Shown here one piece after another: positions 1 through 11,760 of a stretch of DNA of 64,000 nucleotides. Below the pieces are notes generated by a model. It did no database searches, was not told the DNA's origin, and was given only the letters and a program-made list of their open reading frames with translations. Where the stretch lies: NCBI GenBank assembly GCA_963922205.1, contig CAWUHX010000089.1:930001-994000 (forward strand), given 5' to 3'. Numbering within the stretch: the stretch's first letter is position 1; every line of letters begins with the position of its first letter. This DNA comes from Romanomermis culicivorax. Its lineage: Eukaryota > Nematoda > Enoplea > Mermithida > Mermithidae. The position numbers and the translations under genes are program-made.

Positions 1-1195
1 TTGAGGAAAGATTTCTCAACTTTTTCGCAATGACAGAAAATAGTTGATTGAAAACAAAAATGGTGGATAGCATAGCAACTTAACAATAGTCTCTTCTTCA
101 TAATGTCTATACTTACAAAGCGAGACCGAAAGCACTCTCTCTGCTCCGGATTAAGGACATTGTTGGCAAAAACTTTGTCCTCACCACAAATAAAATGGCA
201 TCGCTTCAAGGCCAATAAATATAACACAAATCGACAATCGCTTTCGTATCCACGTGCAGAAATGTTAATCTCCTCCAAAACGTTGAAATGCAAATTGTTT
301 GCAGTTTTGTGGGAGCGAACCACGATTTCATCGGATTCGTTACAATGAATATTCAGTTCTAAAAATTTTTAATTTTGATAGCTGGGTAGTGATAAGATCG
401 TCAACTTGAATGTTCACGATTCGTGACTGTTCACGATTTGGATTATTGTCAAGCAATTTGCATAACTGTGCACTTTCTTCTGAATTCGTTGTTGGCTATT
501 ATTGGCCTTACAATCGCATAAATATGTGAAACGCCTTTATTAGAATAACAGAATTTAACACGCAATAATACGTTGGTGAGTGATGTTTCGGTAATGTACC
601 TACTACCTTCTTCAGGCTATGACAACTAGAATAATTTTCAATAAATTCTTGCTTGCACTGGGGTTTGATCCCTGGAATTTGAGATTGAGATAAATTGTGG
701 TGCAAAAATATACTTAGCAAGTCAAATTTGTACATAATAATGGTAAGTTTATCCATAATTGAGCACAATTGATAAATATAGTCAAAGATTCGCATGTAAT
801 TATATTTCTCACGTTCTCATCATAAAAATCTAAAAATAACTCCCACAAATGTGGAGCTTGTTTGATCAAAGTCCGAGCAGCATGCGAACCAAATTTTTTC
901 ACAAAATTTGAACTAATGTCCAAATGAATAAGCTTTCTTAGGTTAGGATATAGAGAATCCGCGATTGATCTTCCAATCAGACGAAAAATGATCGAATAAA
1001 TTCGGACAATAACAAATTTCGGGGAATATTTGACAATAATTCGAAAGAGTAAATAGCCGATTAGAATCTGTGCACATTAGAGAACGTAATTCCACCGTAA
1101 CCCAGAATTTAAATGCGGTATTAATTCGCTCGGCAATACAAAGTTGCGTAAAATCCAAGTAATTTCACAAGACTAATAACTTCGATACTTTCCAT
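1..1195 (-). pseudogene. F-box/LRR-like gene, interrupted, runs off the left edge
   Basis: The minus strand from an ATG at 1193-1195 reads as an F-box-like start (TQLCIAERINTAFKFW near 1110-1155) followed by leucine-rich-repeat-like text (NLRKLIHLDISSN near 908-945; APHLWELFLDFY near 830-865). Three coding segments can be joined with GT-AG introns in a consistent phase: one ending at 734, one at 671-600, and 358-1, which stays open to the window edge. The introns are 62 bp (672-733) and 241 bp (359-599). Between the start and 734 the reading frame must change twice, near 1155 and near 970, with no good splice sites there. The copy is therefore either a decaying pseudogene or carries indel errors. 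F-box proteins are substrate adaptors of SCF ubiquitin ligases; that role here is inferred only from fold-like text. The F-box assignment is tentative. Confidence 0.42.
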
Positions 1196-1749
1196 GATTA
1201 GAAAATATGGAAAACCAGCTGAAAAAAATTAAAAAAAATAGTCAAGACAAATCGAACAGGTGTGTCAGAACTTTGAACACAGAAGATTCGATTTTTAGAT
1301 GAGGATGATATCAACATTTCGTTGATTCAATAATTCTTCCTGTTTAACTAATTCAAATGCAAAAGTCGATATTGTTGGTACAATGTTTGGACCAAATTTA
1401 CAAAATTTTCGACTTTATTTCCTTAAAGTCTCTACATTATTGTTAGAATAATATTTATAGCCGAAAATTGAATTAAAATAGAATTTCCTGAACAACTCTA
1501 CAGGATTATTTAAATTTCCACCACATTCCATTTCTTTTTGATTTATAAACCGTTTTTTGAACAACTTTTTCATATCTCACTTGGTCGGCTCAAAAATCAG
1601 GGTTGGCAAGGTGTTGGTTTTTCGGTTTTGGTTTTTTAAAAATCCAATAAGTAGAAAAGTTTCTGTTTTGTATTTTTTTGCAAAATCAGTCGGAATCTGT
1701 TTTTTAAGATTATTCAATCTTCTAGACACGTATTCGTGTCCATCTATCT
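1196..1749. other. AT-rich spacer, nothing recognised
   Basis: No coding or RNA feature was recognised. Short AT-rich simple tracts only. Confidence 0.5.
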
Positions 1750-1965
1750 AACAGGTATGGGTCCGACCAGTTGGGGGGAGGGTAAACATCCTGTAATTGG
1801 GGTGGGGGACACCCCCCCAACTTGGCCAACCATATACCCAACCCCCCAGTTTGGAAAAAATTAAAAAAATTGGCAAAAAAGTGTATGTTTTTTGGCGTTT
1901 TTTGGAAAAAAATTCGACTTTTTTCGACCCCCCCCCCCAACTGGTCGGAGGTCTTACAGGTATGA
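1750..1965. repeat. G/C-tract repeat with palindromic ends, copy 1
   Basis: The element opens with CCGACCAGTTGGGGGG and closes with the complementary CCCCCCCAACTGGTCGG followed by AGGTCTTACAGGTATG. Between the ends lie long C runs and AT-rich text. Related copies are at 17430-17630 and, in the other orientation, 19133-19340, with a partial copy at 13950-14110. It looks like a small non-autonomous dispersed element. The short reading frames inside it arise from the homopolymer tracts and are not credited. Confidence 0.6.
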
Positions 1966-2039
1966 AATACATGCGAATTTACTAATTTTAGGGTGAGCAA
2001 CCAAAAATATTTCCGTGCAACCAAATTTTTGCTTCAAGT

Positions 2040-4110
2040 TGCACCGCAAATTGCAACCTATCCTGTGCAAAAAAACTGGTTTTGGGCCAGAAGTTCGATG
2101 AAAAGTTAATGTTTAACAAATCAATTTTTCGTAAAAATCGTGCCCAAACAATTTTTCAGCTAAACCATGTCAGTGAGATAAGAAAAAACTGCAAGAAAAT
2201 AGTTCACGACGATTCTAAAAGAAATGGAATGCTGACAAAATATAAATAACTCTAGAACTGTTCTGGGAGTTCAAATTGATTCAATTTTCGACTGCGAATA
2301 TGAATTATCTATAATATATATTTGACAACAACGTAAATACTAGAGAAAATAAAGTCGAAAATTGTGTAAATTTTCGGTCGAAATATTGTACCATTACCAA
2401 CGAAATCGATTTTTCTACTAGAATCCATTAAACACAAAAAAAATTTCAGTTTTGAATCCGAATCTGACTGAATTAATAGAGTATTCAGAATTTTTTTTCA
2501 TTCATCAGTCATTGACAGCCTATAAAGTTTTCTAATACATTGTTCGAAGAGAAATCGTTCGCGTTCGGGTCAAATATACGAATGGGAAATATTATATTGA
2601 TTAACTCGGCGCGAGGCGCCGAAAAATTGTTGCATTTTCAGCCCCTAAAACGTCTAAAAATCAAGGAAACTTAATGTTTGACTAGCCAAAAATTTTGAGT
2701 CAATTGGCACAAACGCTCAAAATTTTTCGTGCCATTCCAAATTTTTTTGTGCCAAAAACCATATTTGGCACAAAAAAAAACACTGGTTGTGTGCAAAAAA
2801 CCCTACTCCACACACTAAGCATTAGGGACGAAGTGTTAGCCCTCTTCTGATTGGCCGAAATTACCGCCCCCCAGACGGTTTTTCGCCTAATATGTATTTT
2901 TCCTTTAAAATTTTCCTTAGGCTTAGGCTCATCAAGTTGTTAGTTAAAACCATTTAAAACGCCTATAAGGCATTTTCGACATCTCCAAAATTTTGACCAA
3001 CCAACAAGGGGGCGGTAATTTCGGCAAATCAGATCAGAAGAGGGCTAACGCTTCGTCCCAGCGTTTCTTTTTGTGCACGGACATTTGTGCCAACTGGCAC
3101 AAAGAGCAAAAAAAATTTGTGCCAATGGCACAGAAATTTTTTTCAGCCTAAAAACATACTGAAAACCTTTAAAAAGTTTTATGCCAAAAGTTTGATAAAA
3201 ACATAACTAAAGATACTTTCGCCACATTAATTTATTTACTTAAAAATCCTGCCAAATCTATTTTGCCTAAGCACGTCAGTGCGATAAGAAAAACTGATCG
3301 AGAAAGCAGTTAATATGATTCAAAAAGAAATCTGATGCTGAGAGAATTCAGATACTTTCCTTCGGGCGTAGCTGCTGTACGCTAAGCCTAAGCCTAAGGA
3401 AAATTTTAAAGGAAAAACAAATGCCTACTCACTAATCACAGAAATCGATGAAAATCGAAATTATGAAAATAACTCAGTAATGCCATTTGAAAAAGCAATG
3501 ATGAACTGAATGAAAGCAAAAAATGTCTACAATTACTCTCAGTGTACATAAAGAACAGGAAAAGCGTGAAAACAAAAAAAAAAACGGTGGGGCGGTAAAA
3601 TTGTTAAAAAGACTCAGAATTTCTTCTTAACACCAATGTAAATAAATTAAGGATGTCCATAAGTGCTTTCTCCTGAAGAAAAACTATTTTGATTGAAAAA
3701 TTGTGTCAACAATGTCAATTTTTCTGTTCGAATCAAACACCAAAAATTAAAATTTCGGTTTCCAATCACTCTGAATGAACAGTGAAAGTTAACCATTCCT
3801 ATTTATTTTGCAGTCATTGACAATCTCAAAGTTTATTGCGATCATACAAATTTACTATTATTCGATAATTCTCTCAGGTCAGGTTCTATACAAAAAAAGG
3901 TAACTAATTATTATACTTATTGACTCGGCGCTAAGCGCCGAAAAAATTTTGCATTTTCAGCCCCCAAAATGACTACAAATCGATTAAATTCAGCCTTCGA
4001 CCAGTCAAAAAATTTGTGCCAATTGGCACAAACGTCCAAAATTTTTTGTGCCATTCCAAATTTTTTTGTGCCAGAAAACATGTTTTGGCACAAAGAAAAG
4101 ACTGCTTATC
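2040..4110. repeat. Diverged tandem duplication of about 1.1-1.3 kb
   Basis: Two segments share the same order of blocks. One block reads GTCAGTGAGATAAGAAAAA near 2169 and GTCAGTGCGATAAGAAAAA near 3274. Another is GACTCGGCG...CGCCGAAAAA at 2604 and 3922, each followed by text rich in TTTGTGCCA/TTGGCACAAA. The copies differ by substitutions and by an inserted MITE (2825-3059). No coding potential was seen. Confidence 0.55.
2825..3059. mobile_element. Foldback MITE, about 235 bp
   Basis: The left end GGGACGAAGTGTTAGCCCTC is matched in reverse complement by the right end GAGGGCTAACGCTTCGTCCC. The match continues inward through a CCGAAATTACCGCCCCC block on each side, giving inverted repeats of about 50 bp. 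The element interrupts the 2.0-4.1 kb duplication. No obvious target-site duplication was found. Confidence 0.65.
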
Positions 4111-4471
4111 CCTAATGTTTAGTGCTTTCTCTTTACAGTAATGAGTGTGTCGTTGCGTAAAAACTACCTACCAGGACAAACCTAATCTTAGTTTATAACC
4201 CTGGCTCAGACGAAAGAGCCAAATCCTTATGGAAAGAAGTTCGATTACTCCAAAAATCACATCACTGCCGATCTGCTAAATTAAATTTACTTTATTCCTC
4301 AAACCTGGAAGCATGAATGCGACGAAAGGCCGCAAAAAGCACGATTCGAATAAGCGAGAATTGTAGAAAAAAGCCAAAAAAGTTACGCCCATAAAAAATC
4401 TCATTTCATTTTGAAAATTATGCGAAAAGTAAATAAAAACCCCATCAAAGTCAATTCATTTTGAATTTATC

Positions 4472-4488
4472 GTCCGCGTCGTATCCGA
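4472..4488 (-). promoter_or_regulatory. 3'-side partner of a 17-nt complementary pair flanking the ODC gene
   Basis: The minus strand reads tcggatacgacgcggac here, about 180 bases downstream of the ornithine decarboxylase stop codon, where a 3' UTR is expected. The exact reverse complement lies on the same strand at 8801-8785 just upstream of the start codon. See the separate finding. Function is inferred, not shown. Confidence 0.35.
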
Positions 4489-4666
4489 ACCATAAAAAAA
4501 GAAAAAATGATGCAAAAATCATATTTAAGAAATATAGTAAGGAGCAAACATAATAATAAAAAAAATTCATTCCAGGACCAATATAGCGGGAAAAACTTTT
4601 GAGACATATTTCAGTTGGCAGAAGTATTCGGAACGCCGTGCGTTTAAAAAAAATCAGTCTCAATTT

Positions 4667-7600
4667 TTAAATGCGCGCCAAAGTAACAATCAACGAATCG
4701 GAATCGAAAGTCGAAATGACGGACGACGAATCGGATTCGGCGCCGGAGGCTAAATCGCTGGACGACGACGTCATACTTTCTTCTACGTCCATGGATTTTT
4801 GTTCGAACGGCGAAAAATCGCCACACTTTTGTTCAACGATCGCCGCTTCGGACGCCGCCATCAACGACGGATCGTTGTTGCCGATGACGGCATTTTCAGC
4901 GTTGAGCAAAGCTCCGATAATGGCACTACAGAATGGAAAAAATAAATGACTTGTAGAAATGAGAAAGCAGAAAACCCGAAAAATACAAAAAAGGAGCGAA
5001 AAATACCATAAAATCCAAATTTTTAGATGGATAAAAAATAAATTTCTTTTTCAAGCTAACCTATCACACTCGGCCATAACGTAACAAAATGTCGGCCGCG
5101 GAAAACCATTGAATTCCGAACCGGCGGCGCACGTGTAAGCACCCATATTTTCGAAAACCATCCAATCGCCTTCAAACATTTCGGGAAATTGAATGCGCGG
5201 TTGGACTAAATCCAAACTGTCGCAAGTCGGACCCCAAACCGCCGTTTCGTATAAACGTTCTTCTTCTTTTCCAGTGATCTAAGAATTTTAAAAAATAAAT
5301 TTATTAAACAAATTTTCGAATTTTTTTGAGAGAAAAATGAGAATTCTTGAAAACAAATTTTGAAAAAAATCCTTTTTAATGATTACTTACGATTAAAGGC
5401 ATAGCGATCGGAGTCACGTGATCGTAAAGGATACAATTGAAAGAGCCATAAACGCCATCGTTGATGTAGTACATGAATCCGGTTTGATCGCGATCGATAT
5501 CTACAACACAAGAAAAATTGCAGAAGACTAATAATTACTAAAATTTCAAATTTCGGAGTATTCAGCAGGAAAACAGTCAAAAATTATTATTCGACTGTCT
5601 AAACAAATTTTGCCTGCAAGTTTACCAAATCTTGAATAGGAAAATTATGAGCAAAAAGACTAATCACAATCAAAATAGCAAGTTTTAAGTAACTCTACAA
5701 GAGAAAAATCGAAAATTCAAGTGTTATCTATAATCTATTTGTGCAAAACATAAAATATTTGCGGAAAAAATCGAGGTTTGGGAGTAATAAAACAATATTG
5801 ATTTATCCTGTTCAAGTCTCTATAGACGAAACTTCAAAAATTAGAACAATATTTCCTATTCTTAGCTATTTTTCAAGAGAAGAATAAATCATATTTCCTA
5901 AAAATTAGTTTGTAAGCAAATCTTGTAATAGCGAAAATTCGCAGAGAACCAATTACGACCCCATTGTCAAATTTTTTAGCTATATTCTTCGAGGGAAGAG
6001 TTGTGAATTCTAAAATTATATTAGCGTCATTTAATAATCCTGCTATGCAAAAACGGCAAAAATTTGTGGAAAAAAACTAATCGGCATCAAAATTGCAAAT
6101 TTCCAACTAATTTAGCAGAAGATCAGTCGGAAATTCTAATCTGTTTCAATGATTGATTATCCTTTCAGAGGAAAAAATCAATTAAATACAAAATCTGCAG
6201 ATTTTGATAAATTATTCACGAGGACAATTTAACATTCTTGTCTTCTTTATCGTGATGGAATCTTGAAAAAAGTTTAGTAATCGTTTAATGCAAAAATGGT
6301 AAAGACTTGAAAAAACAAACTAACTAGCGGTCAAAGTTCTAAATTCTTAGCAATTCGTCCGTTACTTGAGCATTTCAATAATTTTCCTTTACTGCGGAAA
6401 ATGTGGGGAAAATATACCCATCAATTACTAAAAGTAATTATTTTGAGCAATTGTTCAAGCGAAGAATAAAAATTATACTTAATTGACTTGAAAAAAATAA
6501 AAATTTTCATCTATGCCATCTTTCAATCTTCATAGATGAAAGTTGCGAAAAAAAGACCAGTCACAGCAAAATGTGCCAATTTTCTAACAATTCTGTAAGA
6601 AAAAATAAATATTTTGCCAGAAAAATACACCCATAAATCACAACTTTTGATCAATCCTCCAACCGAAGAATAATTTAAGAAATGTGCAGAAAAAAAAAAT
6701 AATTTCAAATATCAAGACAAAAAATTAAAATTCCAATCTTTAATTTACCTTGCTTGGTAATCCTATCGGCCGAAACTTTCGTTTTAGCTACCACCGTACA
6801 ACACAATGTAAAACAAGCGGCGGCGTAGAAACGGCCCGGTTCGGCGATAACTTTGACAGACGAATCGGCCGGGAAATGTTCGTCCAAAGCACGATTGATA
6901 ACATCGGCGATCGTTTCGAAAGCCAGGCAAGTTTTGTAGCCTAAAAAATTGGAAAAAAATTATTTTTTCTCCAGAAAGTACAAAATTTGTATAGATAAAT
7001 GTCGGATCCGGATACAGGAATACAGATAAATATCGGATCCGGATACAGGATTTTCTAATTATGCGGAAAAAATTAATACTCGTGCATCCAAATAATTAGA
7101 TTGGGATATCAGTCCCAATCGTAAAATTTTATAGCCGAAGTACCGGGAAATCCGCCGCCGAGGTCCAAAACTTGCATGTAAAATCCCAAACGATTTCCGA
7201 CATCGAATAAACGACGGGCGTATTGGATACCGAGCGAAAAAGCCGACGGATCGCGACATCCGGAACCGACGTGGAAGCTGGAAAATAGAAAAAAATCACG
7301 AAATGAAAAGATTGAAAAATTTTGAAAAATCGCCAACGTACCTCACTCCAACAACATTGGCGCCGATGACGCTGGCCAATTTTAGAAGCGCGGGCGCCGC
7401 TTCTACCGGTTCGCAGCCGAATTTCAAATTTAGGGGACAAACTGCGGTAGGGTCGGAGACTGCGATGCGTAAAATTAATCTATAAATAAAATGTGGTTTC
7501 GAAATTCATATAGTTTTTTGAAAATCAAAAATTTTTTTTTTCCACTCACTCGGCTTCGGGATATAAATTGTGTATTTTGTATAATTCGTGTTCATTATCG

Positions 7601-8715
7601 AAAGTCATGGATCGAACGTGACGCGATTTCGCGTGTCTAATATATCCGGCCGTTTTGCAAGGATTGGCGTAGATGATACGGCTGGCGTCGATACCTAAAT
7701 CTAGAACGGCTTCGATTTCGCCCTAAGATAGAAAAATAAACGAAGAAAAAAATTGAATTTCGAAAAAATTGGCTTTACACCATTTACTTTACTAGCGCAA
7801 TCAAAATTTAAACCCAAAGTCGATAAAATGCGGATCAAAGGTTTATGATCGTTGCATTTGACGGCGTAGTACGGTTGAATTCGAGGTAAATGTTGCATCC
7901 AAATTTGGTGTTGGGTTAAAACGCGGCTCAAATCCATGACGTAGAATGGTTCTTCTTGATTCTGAAATTGAATTTTATATAGGTATTCACGTGACTTATT
8001 GTCTATATGTAAAACTTGCTAAGCATTTGTCAAGCTTGAAAAGTTTCAAAAACATTAGAATGTCGATTTCTAATTCAAAATAATCATTTTACACGAGTTG
8101 AAAATGTCAGCTTCCTCTATTTTAGCAACATAAATACACATCGTATGCTTTCATAGACAAAAATTACGATTTTTGAACCGTTTTTCGAGCTAAAAATTGA
8201 TTTTTTAAAAATCAAATTAGGCCAATCGATGACCATACTCAAAAAAGTCGCCCGATAATCTGAGACATTACAGCCGTCTTACATGTTCCGTATTTGCAAA
8301 TTCTATATAGCAAATCCGACTAATAACACATCTTTCCCTTTCCTAAAACTTTCTATTAATTTTTATGTAGAAGGCCCCAGGGAATAACGCTTAGTGTAAC
8401 ATCACTTCATTTTCTGAGATTTCTAATATGGAAACCTTCCCTCGTGAGAAATTCAATGAATTTAAACATTTTTCCATCAGAAAATCGTATAAAAAAATTA
8501 TTTCATACGCAAAATGTCGGATCTTTGACCAAAAAACGAGCGAAATCTAGCGGAGAAGTGTCCCCCGGCAGCGGGTAAATAACATTGCCTTCTAAATTAA
8601 ATAAACGACGGTGTTCAAATTTTTCGTCGTCCGTCAACGAAGCACATTTCGAAGCGGAAAACGTCATCGTCGACGACGATCGTCGGAAACTTTCGTAGCA
8701 ATTTTGCACGTCCAT
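4667..8715 (-). CDS. odc: Ornithine decarboxylase, nine coding exons
   Basis: This PLP-dependent enzyme converts ornithine to putrescine, the first step of polyamine synthesis, in the cytosol. Coding exons on the minus strand are 8715-8509, 7961-7788, 7722-7550, 7479-7342, 7277-7144, 6940-6749, 5500-5391, 5278-5061 and 4925-4667. All junctions are GT-AG and in phase, giving 1605 nt and 534 residues. Diagnostic text: YYAVKCN with the PLP lysine at about residue 104, FDCASK, FHVGSGC, GGGFPG (271-276), EPGR (309-312), [13 protein letters not shown] (about 350-362) and WGPTCDSLD with the catalytic cysteine at about 395. The protein is longer than the usual 420-460 residues. Extra length lies at the N-terminus and in the last exon, which ends in a Ser/Asp-rich tail that could act like a PEST degradation region. 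The start at 8715 is the first ATG followed by ODC-like coding sequence. Antizyme inhibitor is a related alternative, but it would be expected to lack the active-site residues present here. Confidence 0.96.
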
Positions 8716-8832
8716 TATTGTAAGAAAAATCGAAATATAATGTGAACTAATTAGTTTGATTTCGAACAAAAAGATTATTGTTCGTCGGATACGACGCGGA
8801 CTTTCGAAGATCTGAAAAACGCGATGACGTCA
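8716..8832 (-). promoter_or_regulatory. ODC 5' leader with a perfect CRE palindrome upstream
   Basis: Upstream of the ATG the minus strand has a possible 3' splice site (tttttcag ending near 8811), suggesting a leader segment 8810-8716. Just beyond it, 8825-8832 is TGACGTCA, a perfect cAMP-response-element palindrome. ODC promoters in vertebrates are cAMP responsive, so a CRE here is plausible, but the transcription start cannot be read from sequence. The leader also contains one partner of the 17-nt complementary pair (8785-8801). Confidence 0.35.
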
Positions 8833-10100
8833 TTTTTAGAATTTTTGCGCACATGTAATAATTAGGGGGCGTAATAAACCCTGAGAAATCGCTGGCTGTA
8901 TGGTACCCTCACATGTTTGTCAAATACGGCTACGCTGGTCTAGCCATATCAACCCCAACCTTTTGGTGTAAAAAACTGAAAATTTTCATTGTGGAAAATG
9001 GTCATTTTCGAACAAAAAACAGTCAAAATTCTGAACTTTTTAATATAATTACTTTTGGATTCAAGAAGGCCTAAAAAATGTCAATTTTTCGCTTCAAAAA
9101 ACGTGAATTTCAAACAAAAAAAAGTTGAAAAATTCAAAAAATAGCCTTTTCCGGACAAAAAACGTTTTTTTGGAATTTTTCGACGATGCATAAATATTTT
9201 TTTCAATCAATTGAACTCTCCTATCTCTAAATGGGTGCCAAATATTATTTTGTTTTTCTGTTCTACAAATATCTTTTTGAGGAGCTTTGTTTTGAATTTC
9301 TTATATATCATTTACCGTTGGTGCATAACTCAGTCTGGCCGAGCAACCGAACATCGGGACTCTCCCTCCAACTTCCGGCGCCCCCATCCTCGAAATGGGA
9401 AAAATTAAACAGGAAAAGACCTTTATAGCTTGCTGTTTTTTCAATCATCATTTTTGAACCTCTATGCATACATATAATGGGGGAAGTGCTATGGGAACCC
9501 CCCAGAAATCGTCGACCATATGGCTAGCCATTGGGCGACCGCCCCCCAGGATTTTTGAATCCTATGGCTAGCCATGTGGTAGCCGTAGGAGGTCCCGTAC
9601 TTTCCGTCAGAAAATATCAGAAAATGTCAATTTTTTGATGAAAAATGTCTATTTTTGAACAAAAAATGGTCAAAAACGTCAATTTTTTCGACGTTCCGCG
9701 CCATGAATACACTTTTTCGGTTTTTTTAGACAAAATCGATATTTTTTCCCTCAAACACCCCTTGCCCAAAATTTCCGGAATTACCGACCCCCCGCCCCAA
9801 AAAGAGGGCCTATCCCCCCAGACCTCGAAGCCCCGTAACACGTATGCCTCTATGGATTATGGAAAGTTGGGTATCCCACAATTAGCCACGAATTCCGACT
9901 TCTCCGAACCGACTTGATACCTTAAAGGTGCGTGTGCCTCATTGCTATTATGTTAAATCATATTTTGAAGAATAGCGTGATCATATTGACGAAAACTATG
10001 CTTCATTAGGGTTTTGGTAGATATTACCCAAATACAAACTCGAATAAATGTTACTCACTACTACAAAGCTTGAAAAATCGACCTAAATTCCCGAGAATCG
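8833..10100. other. Repeat-rich spacer upstream of ODC
   Basis: No gene was recognised. It contains the left arm of an inverted repeat (about 9478-9700) built around CATATGGCTAGCCAT and GACGTTCCGCGCCATGAA. The right arm lies at 11490-11760. Confidence 0.45.
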
Positions 10101-11760
10101 CTAGGGATGTGGATTTTTCCAAGGCGGCTTGTTGTCCAAATTCAAATAATACGGTCCCTGCGGCGACGGCCGGCAGTCGACTTTCGAACCTCCCTGAAAA
10201 AGTATTTTTTTGTTGAGAGTTCACGCCAAATTACACTACACTACTAACCTTTGGTCGGGTGAGGCGGCAAACTTTGGCGCTCTTAAGGCCAAAACGTCGA
10301 GTACGAGACGAAATTTTCAAAGTTTAAACGACGAAAATGTGTTATTGGACTTTTGGGGTCCAACCAAATTGGAAGAAAAGGCCTCAAATTAATTTGAAAA
10401 TTAAAATTAAACTAATTTCAAATCAATGCCGATACGTTGAGTGCTCGTTGACACGAATATGTATTTGTTTCGATAGCTACTAAAAATAGAATTGTATTTA
10501 AAACTTGGTGCGAAACGGGAAAAAAATCGTACTCGTGTCCGAGAAAACCTACATTAGTAACTAAAAACACAATAAAGCGAGGCATTTCCATCGCGCGGTT
10601 TATCTCAATTTCTTGAAAAAACTGGATTTTTCTAGTCCGGTAAATAGAACACCCAGCATGCATAACGAAAAAACGAGAAAGTGGGAGGCGTGGAAACAAA
10701 TCTGATGTCATACCCGTTTCTTCGTAGACATTTTATGCAGAGATACAAATTTAATTAGAGCGTGGTTCAGCGGGAGAATATCTGTAATTGTAAGTCGCAC
10801 AGTAGAAGATTGTCAAAGCAAAAATTTCAAATTTTTATAGAATAGATGGTCAATAGAATTAGAATGTGAAGGAGCCAGTCCAGTTTTTTTCGAAAAATGC
10901 CAAATCGATTTGCCCATTTTGATGGACTGGAGGATTCGTATGATTCATTTTTTTAAATGAAGATCGACTTTTCCCAGAATGTTTGAACTAAAATTATAGT
11001 CGTGATATGATTTCAATAATTAATGTCCCAAAACGGGACAAAATTCGTTAAATCTTCGACAGTGATAAGAAATTCGGAGGGATCAGCCAAATTTAAAAGG
11101 CGCTCAAAGTATCAAACTAAAATTGTAGGAATCGGACTTTTTACACGTTACGAATAAAATGCGTATTTCGTGGCGAGATTTCCAACTGCGAAAAACGGGG
11201 TATGACTAATCGGCGGAATCCGCATCCGAGTGGCGGACATGGTCTAACTGGCGGATGCGGAAACCGCGTATCTGCTACCTAATCGGCGGAAAGGCGGATT
11301 TCGGAAGAAACGGCAGATCCGCATCCGCCGTATGACTAAACCATACAAGTAACGGGGTCCCGAGGTCTGGGGGGGGGTCGGGTCACTTTTTTGGACCGGC
11401 GGTCAGTGATTTCCAAAATTTTGGTGAGAGGGGTCCGTGAAGTGAAAAAAATTCGATTTTTTCACGAAAAAGTCCGAAAGATAGTTAAAAATAGTGATTT
11501 TTGTAAAAAGACCAAAAAATGAAGGCATGGCGCGACGCGCCATGAAAATCGACGTTTTTGAACATTTTTTGTTCAAAAAATGGCATTTTTCATTGAAAAA
11601 AATTAACATTTTTCAGCATTTCACCAACCAAAAGAATGGGGCCCCTACGGCTAGCCTTAGGATTGGAAAATCCTAAAAAGGGCTCGCCCAATGTCTAGCC
11701 ATATGGTCGACGACTTCTGGAGGGAGGTCCCATAGTACTCCCCCCAATTACATGTTTTAT
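9478..11760. repeat. Inverted repeat arms at 9478-9700 and 11490-11760
   Basis: The left arm reads in order a G/C block, CGTCGACCATATGGCTAGCC, AT-rich text with GAACAAAAAATGG, and GCGCCATGAA. The right arm carries the same blocks in reverse complement (TTTTTGTTCAAAAAATGGC near 11567, CTAGCCATATGGTCGACGAC near 11694). The 2 kb between them includes other repeats and a weak gene candidate. It may be one foldback element or two opposed copies of one family. Confidence 0.45.
10101..10330 (-). CDS. Possible 3' end of an unrecognised two-exon gene
   Basis: Exon 10193-10101 follows an acceptor (tttttcag) and encodes about 30 residues ending PPWKNPHP before a TAG. An upstream segment ending at 10249 has a GT donor (AAAG|gttag), an in-phase 55-bp intron, and stays open to about 10330 with text rich in Arg and Lys. 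Base composition of the 10101-10193 exon resembles the ODC exons. No family was recognised. It could instead be untranslated leader of the ODC transcript or chance. Confidence 0.22.

Noticed and set aside
1722-2024. Frames of 60-100 codons with Pro/Gly-rich text
   Set aside because: They arise from the G and C tracts of the dispersed repeat; similar frames recur at each copy in several phases.
7059-7440. Alternative minus-strand frames of 66-103 codons within the ODC gene
   Set aside because: They are out-of-phase shadows of exons 4 and 5; the ODC frame accounts for the conserved residues and splice phases.
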